Source: Luteolibacter rhizosphaerae
GTDB lineage: Bacteria; Verrucomicrobiota; Verrucomicrobiia; Verrucomicrobiales; Akkermansiaceae
DNA length: 64,000 bases
Direction: 5' to 3'
Assembly: GCF_025950095.1 (NCBI RefSeq)
Contig: NZ_JAPDDR010000002.1
Location: 310,001-374,000, forward strand
Below, piece after piece: positions 1-9,378 of the stretch. The notes under the pieces are model-generated. The model was not told the DNA's origin. It did not search any database and saw only the letters and a program-made list of their open reading frames with translations. The translations under genes and the position numbers were made by a program. Positions within the stretch are counted from its first letter, which is position 1; each line of letters starts with the position of its first letter.

Positions 1-437
<437 letters not shown>

Positions 438-452
438 TCAGGATGATCCCGC

Positions 453-1157
453 ATGAAAAAGTGCGCTATCACCGGTCAGGAAACGCCGGATCATCTCGCC
501 GTCCCGCTTTCGGCCATCCGCCCGCTGCTCCGCACCTTCATTCTAAAGCGCCACCCGGATCTCCCCGCGGAGGGCTGGGTGTCCCGCAGCGCCCTCGATG
601 AGCTCCGCTCCGCCTACATCGAAGACGCGCTGCAGAATGAGATCGGCGAGCTCACCGAGCTCGAGCGCGAGGTCATCGATAGCATCCGCGGTCGCGAGCT
701 GATCGCCGAGCGCCCGGAAACTGAGGAGGAAGAGGATCGTACCGCCACCTTCGGTGAACGTCTCTCGGACCGCATCGCGAGCTTCGGCGGGAGCTGGAGG
801 TTCATCCTACTCTTTAGCGGCTTTCTTGCCGTCTGGATCATCCTCAATGCGCTCCAGCTATTTGGGGGCAAGGCGGTGGATCCCTATCCCTTCATCCTGC
901 TCAATCTGCTGCTCTCCTGCATCGCCGCCCTCCAGGCCCCCATCATCATGATGAGCCAGAACCGCCAGCAGGATCATGATCGCAAGGAGGCCATGCGGGA
1001 CTACCAGGTCAACCTGAAGGCCGAGCTGGAGATCCGCCACCTTCATGAGAAGATGGATCATCTCCTTCTCAATCACTCCGAGCGCCTGATGGAGATCCAG
1101 CAGTACCAAACCGAGCTGCTGCAGCGGATCTTGGGGGAGAAAGAGTCGAAGGATTGA
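453..1157 (+). CDS. DUF1003 family membrane protein
   Basis: A 234-residue protein matching the DUF1003 family. The N-terminal 95 residues are soluble and contain a paired cysteine/threonine start (MKKCAITGQE) that is often seen in this family. The core has two membrane helices at about residues 112-131 and 140-160, separated by a short loop (FGGKAVDPYPFI). The conserved APIIMMSQNRQ segment follows, then a charged coiled-coil tail rich in E, K, H and Q to the end. The family's function is unknown; topology predicts an inner-membrane protein with both ends in the cytoplasm. It stands alone, 63 nt before the HAD gene on the same strand, so co-transcription is possible. Confidence 0.85.
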   Translation: MKKCAITGQETPDHLAVPLSAIRPLLRTFILKRHPDLPAEGWVSRSALDELRSAYIEDALQNEIGELTELEREVIDSIRGRELIAERPETEEEEDRTATFGERLSDRIASFGGSWRFILLFSGFLAVWIILNALQLFGGKAVDPYPFILLNLLLSCIAALQAPIIMMSQNRQQDHDRKEAMRDYQVNLKAELEIRHLHEKMDHLLLNHSERLMEIQQYQTELLQRILGEKESKD

Positions 1158-1220
1158 CCGCGGATAGCGCGGGCGATTCCTCCACTTGCCCTGTGCCCGA
1201 TCTCCCCGCAGCTTCCCGGT

Positions 1221-1883
1221 ATGCCTCTTTCCGCAGTGATCTTCGATTTCGATGGCGTGGTGATCGACTCCCACGAAGCCCACGGTCGTTCATGGTTCGC
1301 GCTGGCGGATGAGCTCGGACAGGAGCTGAGCCAGGAAACCTTTCATTCCACCTTCGGCCAGCGGAACGAGAGCATCCTGCCCTTTCTCGGTTGGGCGGAG
1401 GAGGGGGATCGCGAGCGCATCCAACAGCTCGGTGATCGCAAGGAAGGCCTCTACCGCGAGATCCTTCGCGCGGAGGGGATCGAGCCGCTTCCGGGCGTGG
1501 TGGCGCTGCTCCAGGATCTGAAGGCGAATGGTATCCCCTGCGCCATAGGCACCTCCACCCCGCGTGCGAATGTCGAATGTGTGCTCGAACTCACCGGCCT
1601 TGCGGATTACTTTGGTGACATCGCCGCCTCCGAGGATGTTTCCCGCGGCAAGCCTGATCCCGAGGTGTTCCTGAAGGCCGCCGCCAAGCTGGGTGCCGAT
1701 CCGCTTTTCTGCGTGGTGATTGAGGACGCCCAAGTGGGCCTCCGCGCCGCCAAGGCCGCCGGGATGAAGGCCTTGGGTGTAACCACCACCCATCCCGCCG
1801 ATGCCTTGGCACCCGAGAATCCGGATCGCATTGTCGACTCCCTCGCGGAGGTCAATGTCTCCTATCTACGGGAACTCTGGTAG
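1221..1883 (+). CDS. HAD-superfamily hydrolase, beta-phosphoglucomutase/phosphatase type
   Basis: A 220-residue HAD hydrolase. Motif I is DFDGVVIDS (nucleophile Asp9, general acid Asp11), motif II is the Thr/Ser of GTSTPR, motif III is the Lys of RGKPDPEVF and motif IV is VIEDAQVGLRAAKAAGM. The helical cap between motifs I and II, with the PGV..LL turn (LPGVVALLQDL), is the C1 cap of the beta-phosphoglucomutase, sugar-phosphatase and phosphoglycolate phosphatase group. The substrate is probably a small phospho-sugar but cannot be fixed from sequence. It starts at an ATG 63 nt after the DUF1003 gene. A GC-rich hairpin separates it from the convergent oxidoreductase gene. Confidence 0.88.
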   Translation: MPLSAVIFDFDGVVIDSHEAHGRSWFALADELGQELSQETFHSTFGQRNESILPFLGWAEEGDRERIQQLGDRKEGLYREILRAEGIEPLPGVVALLQDLKANGIPCAIGTSTPRANVECVLELTGLADYFGDIAASEDVSRGKPDPEVFLKAAAKLGADPLFCVVIEDAQVGLRAAKAAGMKALGVTTTHPADALAPENPDRIVDSLAEVNVSYLRELW

Positions 1884-1923
1884 TTCGCGCCGTGTTCCTT
1901 GGTCCGGAAGGGGCTGAGGGACA

Positions 1924-1959
1924 GAGCCCCGGGTTTGCCACAGGCCTACCCGGGGGCTC
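1924..1959. terminator. hairpin between convergent genes
   Basis: An 11-bp GC-rich inverted repeat (left arm 1924-1934, right arm 1948-1959 with one extra G) lies between the 3' ends of the HAD hydrolase and the Gfo/Idh/MocA gene. There is no T-run on either side, so it is a plausible bidirectional transcript end rather than a classic Rho-independent terminator. Confidence 0.5.
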
Positions 1960-1977
1960 ACATTGGAGAGAGTCGCC

Positions 1978-3408
1978 TCATACCACGATCTCGAAGTCCT
2001 TCCGGTAGCTTCCCTTCAGCAGCGCATTCGCTGCCTCCGCGTTCGCCCCGGTGAAGCTCTCCTTGGAGCCTTCCCGCGTCAGCACCTTGCCGAGACGGAT
2101 GCCCTCCTTCTCGATGTCCACGCCGTTTGCGCGCAGGTGGACTTCCATCCGCTCGATCGCGTCTGCAGCACGCGGATCCTCGAAGGCTTCCCGCACCTTC
2201 GCCGCCGGGGTCTTCTCTCCCAGGGCCCACGAAATGTTTCCGATATGCGCCAGCGCGGATGACAGATGCCCGCTTTCCACGCTCAGGGTCGCATCCTGTT
2301 TTCCGGCGTGGATCGAATCGATCCAGTTCTGGAAGTGCGAGCGCCCGCCCTTGAATTTTTTCAGCTCCTTGCCATCGCGATCGAAGATGGTGCAGCCCGC
2401 CGAGTGACCGCCCGCGAGCCAGCCGCCCTCGTACTCGATCACGTTGCCCATGCCTTGGCCCTTGTAGTCGTCCATGCCCGACTTGTAGTCGCCGTCCTTC
2501 TTGGGCAGTCCGCGCACTTCGAAGATGATGGGTGCCGGATCGTAGCCGAGGAAGACCACCTGGGTGTTCGCGCAATCGCCGTCGTCCTTGTGCAGGAAGC
2601 GGTCGCCGGCAGAAAGCACCACCGGCGGCAGGATCGCGGGATCGCCCAGCGCCCAGCGGCACACGTCGAGTTGGTGCGGACCTTGGTTGCCCAGGTCGCC
2701 GTTTCCATAGGCGAGCTGCCAGTGCCAGTCGTAGTGGAATTGCTTGCGCTTCACCTCCGCCATCTCGCGCGGCCCGCACCAAAGATCGTAGTTCACCTCG
2801 CTCGGTGCCTTCTTCGGCGCATCCACCTTCCCGATCGCGGGGCGCGGCTTGTAGCAGAATCCGCGGGCCAGCTTCAGCTTGCCCAGCTCGCCGCTGCCCA
2901 GCCACTCGAAGGCCTCCGCCCAGCAGGTCTCCGAGCGCCGCTGGAAGCCGTGCTGGATCATCACACCGTGCTTCTTCTGCGCTTCCGCCAGCATGCGGCC
3001 TTCCCAGACGTTGTGGGATACCGGCTTCTCCACATAGACGTGCTTGCCGTGGGCCGCGGCGGTCACGCCGATCACCGCGTGGGTGTGGTTCGGCGTGGCG
3101 ATGCATACAGCGTCGATCTCCTTGGACTCGCACAATTTACGATAGTCCTCGTAGGTCTCCAGCTTGGTGCCTCCCTTCTCCGCCTTCTCCTTCGCGCGGG
3201 CCAGCACCTTGGAGTCGCAATCGCACAGGGCCACCAAGCGCGCGCCCTTTGCCTTCAGAATGCCGTCCACGTGGGCCATGCCCCGGCTGTTCAGGCCGAT
3301 CACCGCCACCCGCAGATCGCCGTTGGCTCCTTGGGAGAGGGCGTGAGGGGCCAGCAGGGACCAGGTCCCGGCGAGGGTGGATGCATGGAGGAATCGGCGG
3401 CGGTTCAT
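1978..3408 (-). CDS. Gfo/Idh/MocA-family oxidoreductase, Tat-exported
   Basis: A 476-residue NAD(P)-dependent oxidoreductase of the type acting on sugars, inositols or glycosides. The N-terminus (MNRRRFLHASTLAG) is a twin-arginine signal followed by a hydrophobic stretch and an SQG cleavage region. The mature part starts with the Rossmann fold RVAVIGLNSRG (about residues 32-42). The EKPVSHN signature (about residues 125-131) contains the catalytic-site lysine typical of the family. The C-terminal half is the Gfo/Idh/MocA alpha/beta domain. It ends 1.4 kb after its ATG and lies 35 nt downstream of the DUF6807 gene on the same strand. Such pairs are common in Verrucomicrobiota and Planctomycetota polysaccharide-use loci, so joint action on a sugar derivative in the periplasm is a fair inference. 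Confidence 0.9.
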   Translation of the reverse strand: MNRRRFLHASTLAGTWSLLAPHALSQGANGDLRVAVIGLNSRGMAHVDGILKAKGARLVALCDCDSKVLARAKEKAEKGGTKLETYEDYRKLCESKEIDAVCIATPNHTHAVIGVTAAAHGKHVYVEKPVSHNVWEGRMLAEAQKKHGVMIQHGFQRRSETCWAEAFEWLGSGELGKLKLARGFCYKPRPAIGKVDAPKKAPSEVNYDLWCGPREMAEVKRKQFHYDWHWQLAYGNGDLGNQGPHQLDVCRWALGDPAILPPVVLSAGDRFLHKDDGDCANTQVVFLGYDPAPIIFEVRGLPKKDGDYKSGMDDYKGQGMGNVIEYEGGWLAGGHSAGCTIFDRDGKELKKFKGGRSHFQNWIDSIHAGKQDATLSVESGHLSSALAHIGNISWALGEKTPAAKVREAFEDPRAADAIERMEVHLRANGVDIEKEGIRLGKVLTREGSKESFTGANAEAANALLKGSYRKDFEIVV

Positions 3409-3443
3409 GGCTGTCTTGGGTTTTGGAAAGTCTCTGCAAGGGC

Positions 3444-4367
3444 TTACTTCGCGAACTCCGCCCAGCGCTCCGCGAGCTTCGCGGATTCAAGGTCGCCGTG
3501 GTGGAGGACCACTTCATAACGGAACACCAGGGTCTCGCCTTTCTTGAGAACATGGTCGCCCGTGTGTTTGTCCTTCTTGCCTTCGAAGTCGTGGATGCCG
3601 AAAGGGTTCGCCGCCAGCAGGCCATAGTCGCGTGCATGCCACCAAGTGGGGTGGCGCAAATTCGAGGGGTGATCCAGCACCGCGATCACCGCGGGCTCAC
3701 CCTTCTCGTCCGGGCCGGTGAAGGCCACCCAGTTCGACTTCTTGCCCCAGACCGCGCCGTCCTTGCGACCTTCCGAGTCTGCGATCGCGCCCTTTGCTTC
3801 CTTGCCCTTCTGGCGCAGGGTCCGGTCCACCCGGATCGCAAACATCCCTTCTTTGGTATCGCCGAAGAGGGCGTCCGCCTCCGGAGCCTTGAGTTTGGAA
3901 GTCACCGTGATCGCCATGGTTTTCGGGTCGATCTCCTTGAAGGCATAGGTCCGCTCTTCCGTCAGCTGGGTCTTGCCCGCCGCGGTCCATGCCAGCTCCA
4001 CGGTGAAGGCGTCATTTTTCCGTTCGCGCAGCCCCTTGTGCTCGATCTTCGGGTCGCTCTCCTTGGTAGTCCAAGCCCAGAAATCATGGCCGTTCACCGC
4101 CCCGTGGCTCATCCAGAAACCGCGGTGGTGAGGGTGGTCCTCCTCTTCTTTGAAGCCCGGTTCCATCGGCCAATGCCGCGTCAGGCAGGCTCCGGAGGCG
4201 GAGCTCAGCGGGTGGAGATAGGGCACCTTCGAGTCGGTCCGGTATTCCGTGTAGAGCTTACCATCCAGCTTCACCGTGACCTTTCCCCCCGCTTCCTCGG
4301 TCGTAAATTCCCCCGTGGCGAGGGCGCTGGAAGCGAGTAAAAGCAGGGCGGCCAGTGTGGGTCTCAT
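3444..4367 (-). CDS. DUF6807 (PmoA-like) secreted protein
   Basis: A 307-residue protein. The start is the ATG at 4367 because it opens a signal peptide (MRPTLAALLLLASSALATG); a longer reading frame exists upstream but adds a charged, non-signal extension. The body matches the DUF6807 family, sometimes named PmoA-like: GACLTRHWPMEP, HPHHRGFWMSHGAVNG near residue 95 and a C-terminal segment NPFGIHDFE followed by GETLVFRYEVVLHHG. Family members are found beside Gfo/Idh/MocA oxidoreductases in glycan-use clusters; the biochemical activity is not established. It is followed 35 nt later by the oxidoreductase, so the two probably form an operon. The upstream neighbour is a divergent sigma factor. 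Confidence 0.83.
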   Translation of the reverse strand: MRPTLAALLLLASSALATGEFTTEEAGGKVTVKLDGKLYTEYRTDSKVPYLHPLSSASGACLTRHWPMEPGFKEEEDHPHHRGFWMSHGAVNGHDFWAWTTKESDPKIEHKGLRERKNDAFTVELAWTAAGKTQLTEERTYAFKEIDPKTMAITVTSKLKAPEADALFGDTKEGMFAIRVDRTLRQKGKEAKGAIADSEGRKDGAVWGKKSNWVAFTGPDEKGEPAVIAVLDHPSNLRHPTWWHARDYGLLAANPFGIHDFEGKKDKHTGDHVLKKGETLVFRYEVVLHHGDLESAKLAERWAEFAK

Positions 4368-4451
4368 CCCGGCAAACTGGACATGGAGCGCGATTTGCGC
4401 GATGAAAAATGGCGGAATAACTCGTTTGGGTGCCCCTCCCAGATACAACTG

Positions 4452-5000
4452 ATGTCGGAATTCGAATCACTCGTCGATACACACTACGAGGCGCTTTATC
4501 GCTTCGGCATGTCCCTGTCCAAGAGTGGCGATACTGCCGCGGACCTGGTGCAGCAGACCTTCTGCATCTGGGCGCAGAAAGGGCACCAGCTCAAGGAACG
4601 GGATAAGGCGAAGACCTGGCTCTTCACCACCCTACACCGCGAGTTCCTGGCCCACGCCCGGAAGTCGAAGCGCTACTCCGACGAGGAACTCACCGAAGCC
4701 GTAGCGGGCCGCATCTGTGCCGAGGATGACGACACCGAGCGCCAGATGGATGGCCAGCGCGCGCTCGAACTCCTCGGCGAGCTCGACGAAACCTTCCGTT
4801 CCCCTCTCGCCCTCTTTTACCTTCAGCAACACAGCTACAAGGAAATCGCCGAAATCCTGGACGTGCCGATCGGCACCGTCATGTCCCGCATCTCGCGGGC
4901 CAAGGAAATGCTCCGCCGCCGCATGACCGCCGAACCGTCCAGCGCGCCGAAAAACATTCTGCAACTCCAACCGGAGGCCCTGAAGTCCCACCATGGATAA
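4452..5000 (+). CDS. ECF-type RNA polymerase sigma factor
   Basis: A 182-residue sigma-70 family factor with regions 2 and 4. Region 2 starts at YEALYRFGMSLSKSG and includes DLVQQTFCIWAQ (about residues 35-46). Region 4 has YKEIAEILDVPIGTVMSRISRAKEML, the helix-turn-helix that binds the -35 element. The ATG at 4452 is chosen because the family starts just before the EFESLVDTHYEALYR helix; an upstream in-frame start would add a non-conserved tail. The stop codon overlaps the start of the next gene by 8 nt, so sigma factor and the following membrane-anchored protein are translationally coupled, the usual layout of a sigma/anti-sigma pair. Confidence 0.92.
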   Translation: MSEFESLVDTHYEALYRFGMSLSKSGDTAADLVQQTFCIWAQKGHQLKERDKAKTWLFTTLHREFLAHARKSKRYSDEELTEAVAGRICAEDDDTERQMDGQRALELLGELDETFRSPLALFYLQQHSYKEIAEILDVPIGTVMSRISRAKEMLRRRMTAEPSSAPKNILQLQPEALKSHHG

Positions 5001-5952
5001 GGAAGAAGCACGCTTCATTCTCCGCTGTTTTCGCCCGGATGGCGCGGATGCGGAGAACCCCGATTTTGCCGAGGCTCTCGCCCGGGCCGCGAAGGATCGC
5101 GAGCTTGGGGAGTGGCTCGCCCAAGAGCGCGCTAGCGATGCCGGATTTGCCACGGCCCTGAATGCCGTGGCCATTCCGTCCTCGCTCCGTGAGGAGATTC
5201 TTGCCGGCTTGGCCGTGGAACGTGGCGAGTCGTCCGCCTATCCGGATACCTTCGATTGCTCGGTCATCGGGGCCATGGCCTCGATCCGGCCGCCGCAGAA
5301 CCTGCGGGCCGAGATCATCGCCGCGATGGACCGCACGGCTGCTGCGGAGAAGGGCAAGAGCCGCCTGCCTTGGCGGATCGCGATGCCCTTCGCCGCTGCC
5401 GCGGGTATCGGCTTTGCTTTTCTGCTCTCCGAGCCGCCGAAGTCTTCCGTGGTCGTCAATCTGCCCCCGGGTGATGATGCTTCCGCGCCTTCGCGTGCGC
5501 CGCTCCTTCCCGCCGAAACCGGTCCGGGCACGAATGGCGGAACGGTTCCGATCAGCATTGGCAAAGTGGAGTCGAGCGCCATCACAGCGGTCGAAACGCC
5601 GGACTTTACCCTCGATCTTCAGAATCCGGATCACCACGCGCTCTTCGAGCATCTCAAGTCCGCTAAGCTGCCGTGCCCGAATTCTTGTCTCCCGCCGGGG
5701 GTGAAGAACATGGATGGTTACGGCTGCCGCGAACTCAAGATCGATGGCAAGCGCGGGGCCGTGGTTTGCTTCAGGCAGAAGGACAACCTCGTGCATCTCG
5801 TCGCTTTCAAGCGCTGCGATGTCCGCTGCAAGCTTCCGGAGAAGGGCGAGCCCGCCTTCGGCAAGCACGGTAAGTGGTCCGTTGCCCGCTGGGCCGATGA
5901 CGAATGGGTCTTCCTCCTCATGGGGGAGAAGAACGTCGCTGACCTCTTCTAG
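4993..5952 (+). CDS. putative anti-sigma factor, membrane-anchored
   Basis: A 319-residue protein whose start overlaps the sigma gene. The N-terminal 115 residues are cytoplasmic and helical, with two similar segments (IPSSLREEILAGLA and PPQNLRAEIIAAMD) that look like an internal duplication. One membrane helix lies at about residues 118-137 (IAMPFAAAAGIGFAFLL). The rest should be periplasmic and carries several cysteines (CPNSC, GYGC, CFRQ, RCDVRC), suggesting a redox- or metal-responsive fold. Position, coupling to the sigma gene and topology support an anti-sigma role. No zinc-anchored HxxxCxxC motif is visible, so this is an inference. The gene ends before a strong hairpin. Confidence 0.7.
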   Translation: MDKEEARFILRCFRPDGADAENPDFAEALARAAKDRELGEWLAQERASDAGFATALNAVAIPSSLREEILAGLAVERGESSAYPDTFDCSVIGAMASIRPPQNLRAEIIAAMDRTAAAEKGKSRLPWRIAMPFAAAAGIGFAFLLSEPPKSSVVVNLPPGDDASAPSRAPLLPAETGPGTNGGTVPISIGKVESSAITAVETPDFTLDLQNPDHHALFEHLKSAKLPCPNSCLPPGVKNMDGYGCRELKIDGKRGAVVCFRQKDNLVHLVAFKRCDVRCKLPEKGEPAFGKHGKWSVARWADDEWVFLLMGEKNVADLF

Positions 5953-5981
5953 GCTGGAACTTCCAGTTTGCCGACTTCCGG

Positions 5982-6005
5982 GGCCGGGCTTTCACACGCC
6001 CGGCC
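5982..6005. terminator. hairpin after anti-sigma gene
   Basis: An 8-bp perfect GC stem (5982-5989 with 5998-6005) around an 8-nt loop sits 30 nt after the anti-sigma stop codon. It has no T-run. With the neighbouring leftward terminator it insulates the convergent sigma and MFS units. Confidence 0.5.
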
Positions 6006-6046
6006 TCGCTGCGTCCTGAGGGGACGCCCGATGCGGGGAAACCCCA

Positions 6047-6080
6047 AACAAAAGCGGCGTGACCCTCAGGCCACGCCGCT
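6047..6080 (-). terminator. Rho-independent terminator of the MFS gene
   Basis: On the minus strand a 9-bp stem (6072-6080 pairing with 6053-6061) is followed by a T-rich run, the complement of caaacaaa at 6046-6053. It lies 28 nt downstream of the MFS stop codon and fits a leftward intrinsic terminator. Confidence 0.75.
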
Positions 6081-6107
6081 CGAATTCAAAACTCAACTTA
6101 AGTCGGA

Positions 6108-7694
6108 TCAGGCCACCGGGCCTTTAACGCCACCGGAAGCCTGCTCACCCGTGATTTGGATCGCCTTGTAACCGCCGATCGAGCGGAAGTAGATCAGCAT
6201 GCCGAGGTAAAGGAGCGCCATTACCGCGGGCACAATCGAAGTGAGTTTCAGCGCCATCCGGCCGCCGAACAGCCCGGCACCGGTCACGGCAGCCTTGTCC
6301 GTTTCAGCCGTTGCCTTGGCGCCGTCCCACCACTCAACCAATGCCTTGTGGTTGGCGTCGTCCTTGCCCTGTTGCTTCAAGAGTTCGTCGGCCCGGGCCA
6401 GCTCCTTGCCGCCGTCCTCAAGCACGCCGACCTTCGCTCCATCCAGACCCACGGTCTTGAAACCCATGAATGTGTTCTCCTTGCCTGCCTTGTAACGCTC
6501 GTAAGCCGGCTGCGAGGTTTCCTGGAGGTTCTTTGAAGCGAAGTTGTCTTGCTTGAAACCAATGGCGGGGCCGCCGATCAGACCTGCCGAAAGCATGCCC
6601 ACCCCGCCGATCATGCCGATCGCGACGGCACCACCCTTCGGGAAGCGTTCGGATACGACAGCCAGCATCGTCGGCCACAGGAAGGTCTTGCCGCAGGCAT
6701 ACACCGTGGCGGCAATCACGCAGAGAGCCACGCTGGTCGCAGAGCCCAGAAGCTGCAGTCCGATGAAGCCGAGGATCGCGCTCACCAGCAGCAGGCCAAC
6801 CGGGGAGATGCGATGGACGATCGGTCCGGCGAAGAAGCGCAGGACGAACATCAACAGCGAGGTGTAGGAGAAGAGGATCAGACCCTTCGTTGGGCTGGCC
6901 ATGATCGATCCCGTGATCTTGCTGATCCAGGAATCCGTGCCCAGCTCCACGTAACCGACCAGCGCGTGGATCACCAGAAGCACGATCATTAGCGGGAAGA
7001 AGATGGTCCGGACCATTTCTCCGAGAGTCACGCCCGCTTGCGCCGCGTGGGATTTCGGGAACTTCTGGCCTAGGATCATCACCCCGTAGATGATCACGGG
7101 AATGAGGAAGAGGCTCATCTGGATCCGCCAGTCAACTGCGGCGGATACCACGTTGCCCGCATCATCGGTGCGGGCTGCCATCACGGCGGAGGCCACGCTA
7201 CCCAGCACCAGACCGGCAGGCCATCCGGCGTGCAGGATGTTCAGATAGTGGGTTTGCTGCTTGGGGAAGAGCGTGGCGGTCAGAGGATTCACCACCGCTT
7301 CGCAGACGCCGTTGCCAATCGCGAAGATAAACATGGCGGAGAAAAGACACCAGTAGGCCGCTTCCTTGCCGCCAGAGGCGAAGAAAGCCGGGGCTGCCAA
7401 GGTCAGCACCGCGGAGACGAAATGGAGGACCAGCGCTAGAATCATCAGCTTGCCGTAGCCCACCTTGTCAGCGAACAAGCTGAAGATGATGATGATCAAA
7501 CCGAAGCCCGCGAGGCCGCCTCCAGTGATCGTCCCCAGCTCGGTCATTGTGAAGCCGAACTGGTTTGCCCATTGGCCGAGGATACCTCCCCGGACTGAGA
7601 AGCCTACCCCGGCGGCGAGGATGGCCATGAAGCCTGCCCAGAGCAGGCGCTTGGCGTTGGGTGCGATGGGTTCATCGCTGTGTGTAGTCGTCAT
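6108..7694 (-). CDS. MFS transporter with a large soluble insertion
   Basis: A 528-residue major facilitator superfamily protein with about 12 membrane helices. Helix 1 begins at LLWAGFMAILAAGVGFSV and the helix 2-3 region contains ADKVGYGKLMIL, a weak form of the MFS A-motif (G...D..G.R/K). Between the last two to three helices there is a hydrophilic stretch of about 100 residues (roughly 395-490, from FKQDNFASKNL to AAVTGAGLFGG) rich in K, E and D; the C-terminal helices follow. The usual length is 400-450, so the extra length is this insertion. The substrate is unknown; sugars or nucleosides are possible. It has its own leftward terminator and lies downstream of ilvC with a separate terminator between them, so it is probably transcribed alone. 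Confidence 0.88.
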   Translation of the reverse strand: MTTTHSDEPIAPNAKRLLWAGFMAILAAGVGFSVRGGILGQWANQFGFTMTELGTITGGGLAGFGLIIIIFSLFADKVGYGKLMILALVLHFVSAVLTLAAPAFFASGGKEAAYWCLFSAMFIFAIGNGVCEAVVNPLTATLFPKQQTHYLNILHAGWPAGLVLGSVASAVMAARTDDAGNVVSAAVDWRIQMSLFLIPVIIYGVMILGQKFPKSHAAQAGVTLGEMVRTIFFPLMIVLLVIHALVGYVELGTDSWISKITGSIMASPTKGLILFSYTSLLMFVLRFFAGPIVHRISPVGLLLVSAILGFIGLQLLGSATSVALCVIAATVYACGKTFLWPTMLAVVSERFPKGGAVAIGMIGGVGMLSAGLIGGPAIGFKQDNFASKNLQETSQPAYERYKAGKENTFMGFKTVGLDGAKVGVLEDGGKELARADELLKQQGKDDANHKALVEWWDGAKATAETDKAAVTGAGLFGGRMALKLTSIVPAVMALLYLGMLIYFRSIGGYKAIQITGEQASGGVKGPVA

Positions 7695-7893
7695 GGATTT
7701 CTTGGGAAGTAGAGGGCGTGTCTAACGGTCGCTCCGGGGCATGGCAAGCATCCGGAATGGCAGCGGACAACGGATTTGCCGCGGAATTCCTTTCGCCCAT
7801 GTCGCAATCATCCCAGCCACCATGGTGCTTCCTACCCATGGGGGGAGGCCTTGCGAAAACCCCTCTTTGAATCCGCACCTCACCCCGCAAAAC

Positions 7894-7926
7894 AAAAAGC
7901 CCGGCTCCCTATCGGAAACCGGGCTC
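7894..7926 (-). terminator. Rho-independent terminator of ilvC
   Basis: On the minus strand a 7-bp stem (7919-7925 with 7898-7904) is followed directly by a T-run (complement of 7894-7898 and further A-rich sequence). It lies 20 nt after the ilvC stop codon. Confidence 0.85.
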
Positions 7927-7945
7927 TTCAAATCGGTCGAACCTC

Positions 7946-8992
<1,047 letters not shown>

Positions 8993-9378
8993 GGCGATGG
9001 ATTTCTCTTTGGTGTACGCCGTAGCCCCTGGCTGCGGCGGGCGGACAAGCTGGACGCTTGATAACGAAGGGTCAAGCGCGCGCTTCGCCACCCGATCCCA
9101 CGCCTAGCCGCTTCCTGCTCGGCTTTCCCGCCCTTCCCCGCAGCGAGTTCTTCGATTCTATCATCCAACTTAATAAATAATCTTATGCAACTTTGTGCAA
9201 TTTGATCTTGCCGTCCGGAGTTCCTTCCTGCATCGCTCATCACAGGAGGTCGACCCAAACCCCTGTCTTCTTCCGGACTCGAAGTCGCCTCGAACCCATT
9301 GGTGCAAGGATATTGCACCCGAAATCCCAGCCGGAACCGGATCCGGCACCCCCTAACCCAGGAACCCAAACCAAGATC
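8993..9378. other. divergent control region between ilvC and the secreted protein
   Basis: About 390 nt without a convincing gene. It holds an AT-rich stretch (about 9155-9205) and several GTGCAA/TTGCAC elements, including the perfect inverted repeat at 9301-9319. The block GCAACTTTGTGCAA at 9187-9200 reappears as GCAACTTTATGTAA at 9424-9437. It must contain promoters for both flanking genes. I cannot assign -35/-10 boxes with confidence. Confidence 0.55.
9301..9319. promoter_or_regulatory. perfect inverted repeat, possible operator
   Basis: GGTGCAA, five bases, TTGCACC: a perfect 7-bp inverted repeat 60 nt before the proposed GTG start of the secreted protein. There is no T-run, so it is more like a protein-binding site than a terminator. 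The regulator is unknown. Confidence 0.45.

Noticed and set aside
2266-4340. Long plus-strand reading frames (417 and 602 codons) opposite the Gfo/Idh/MocA and DUF6807 genes
   Set aside because: They are antisense to two well-supported genes, have arginine/proline/serine-rich composition and no domain.
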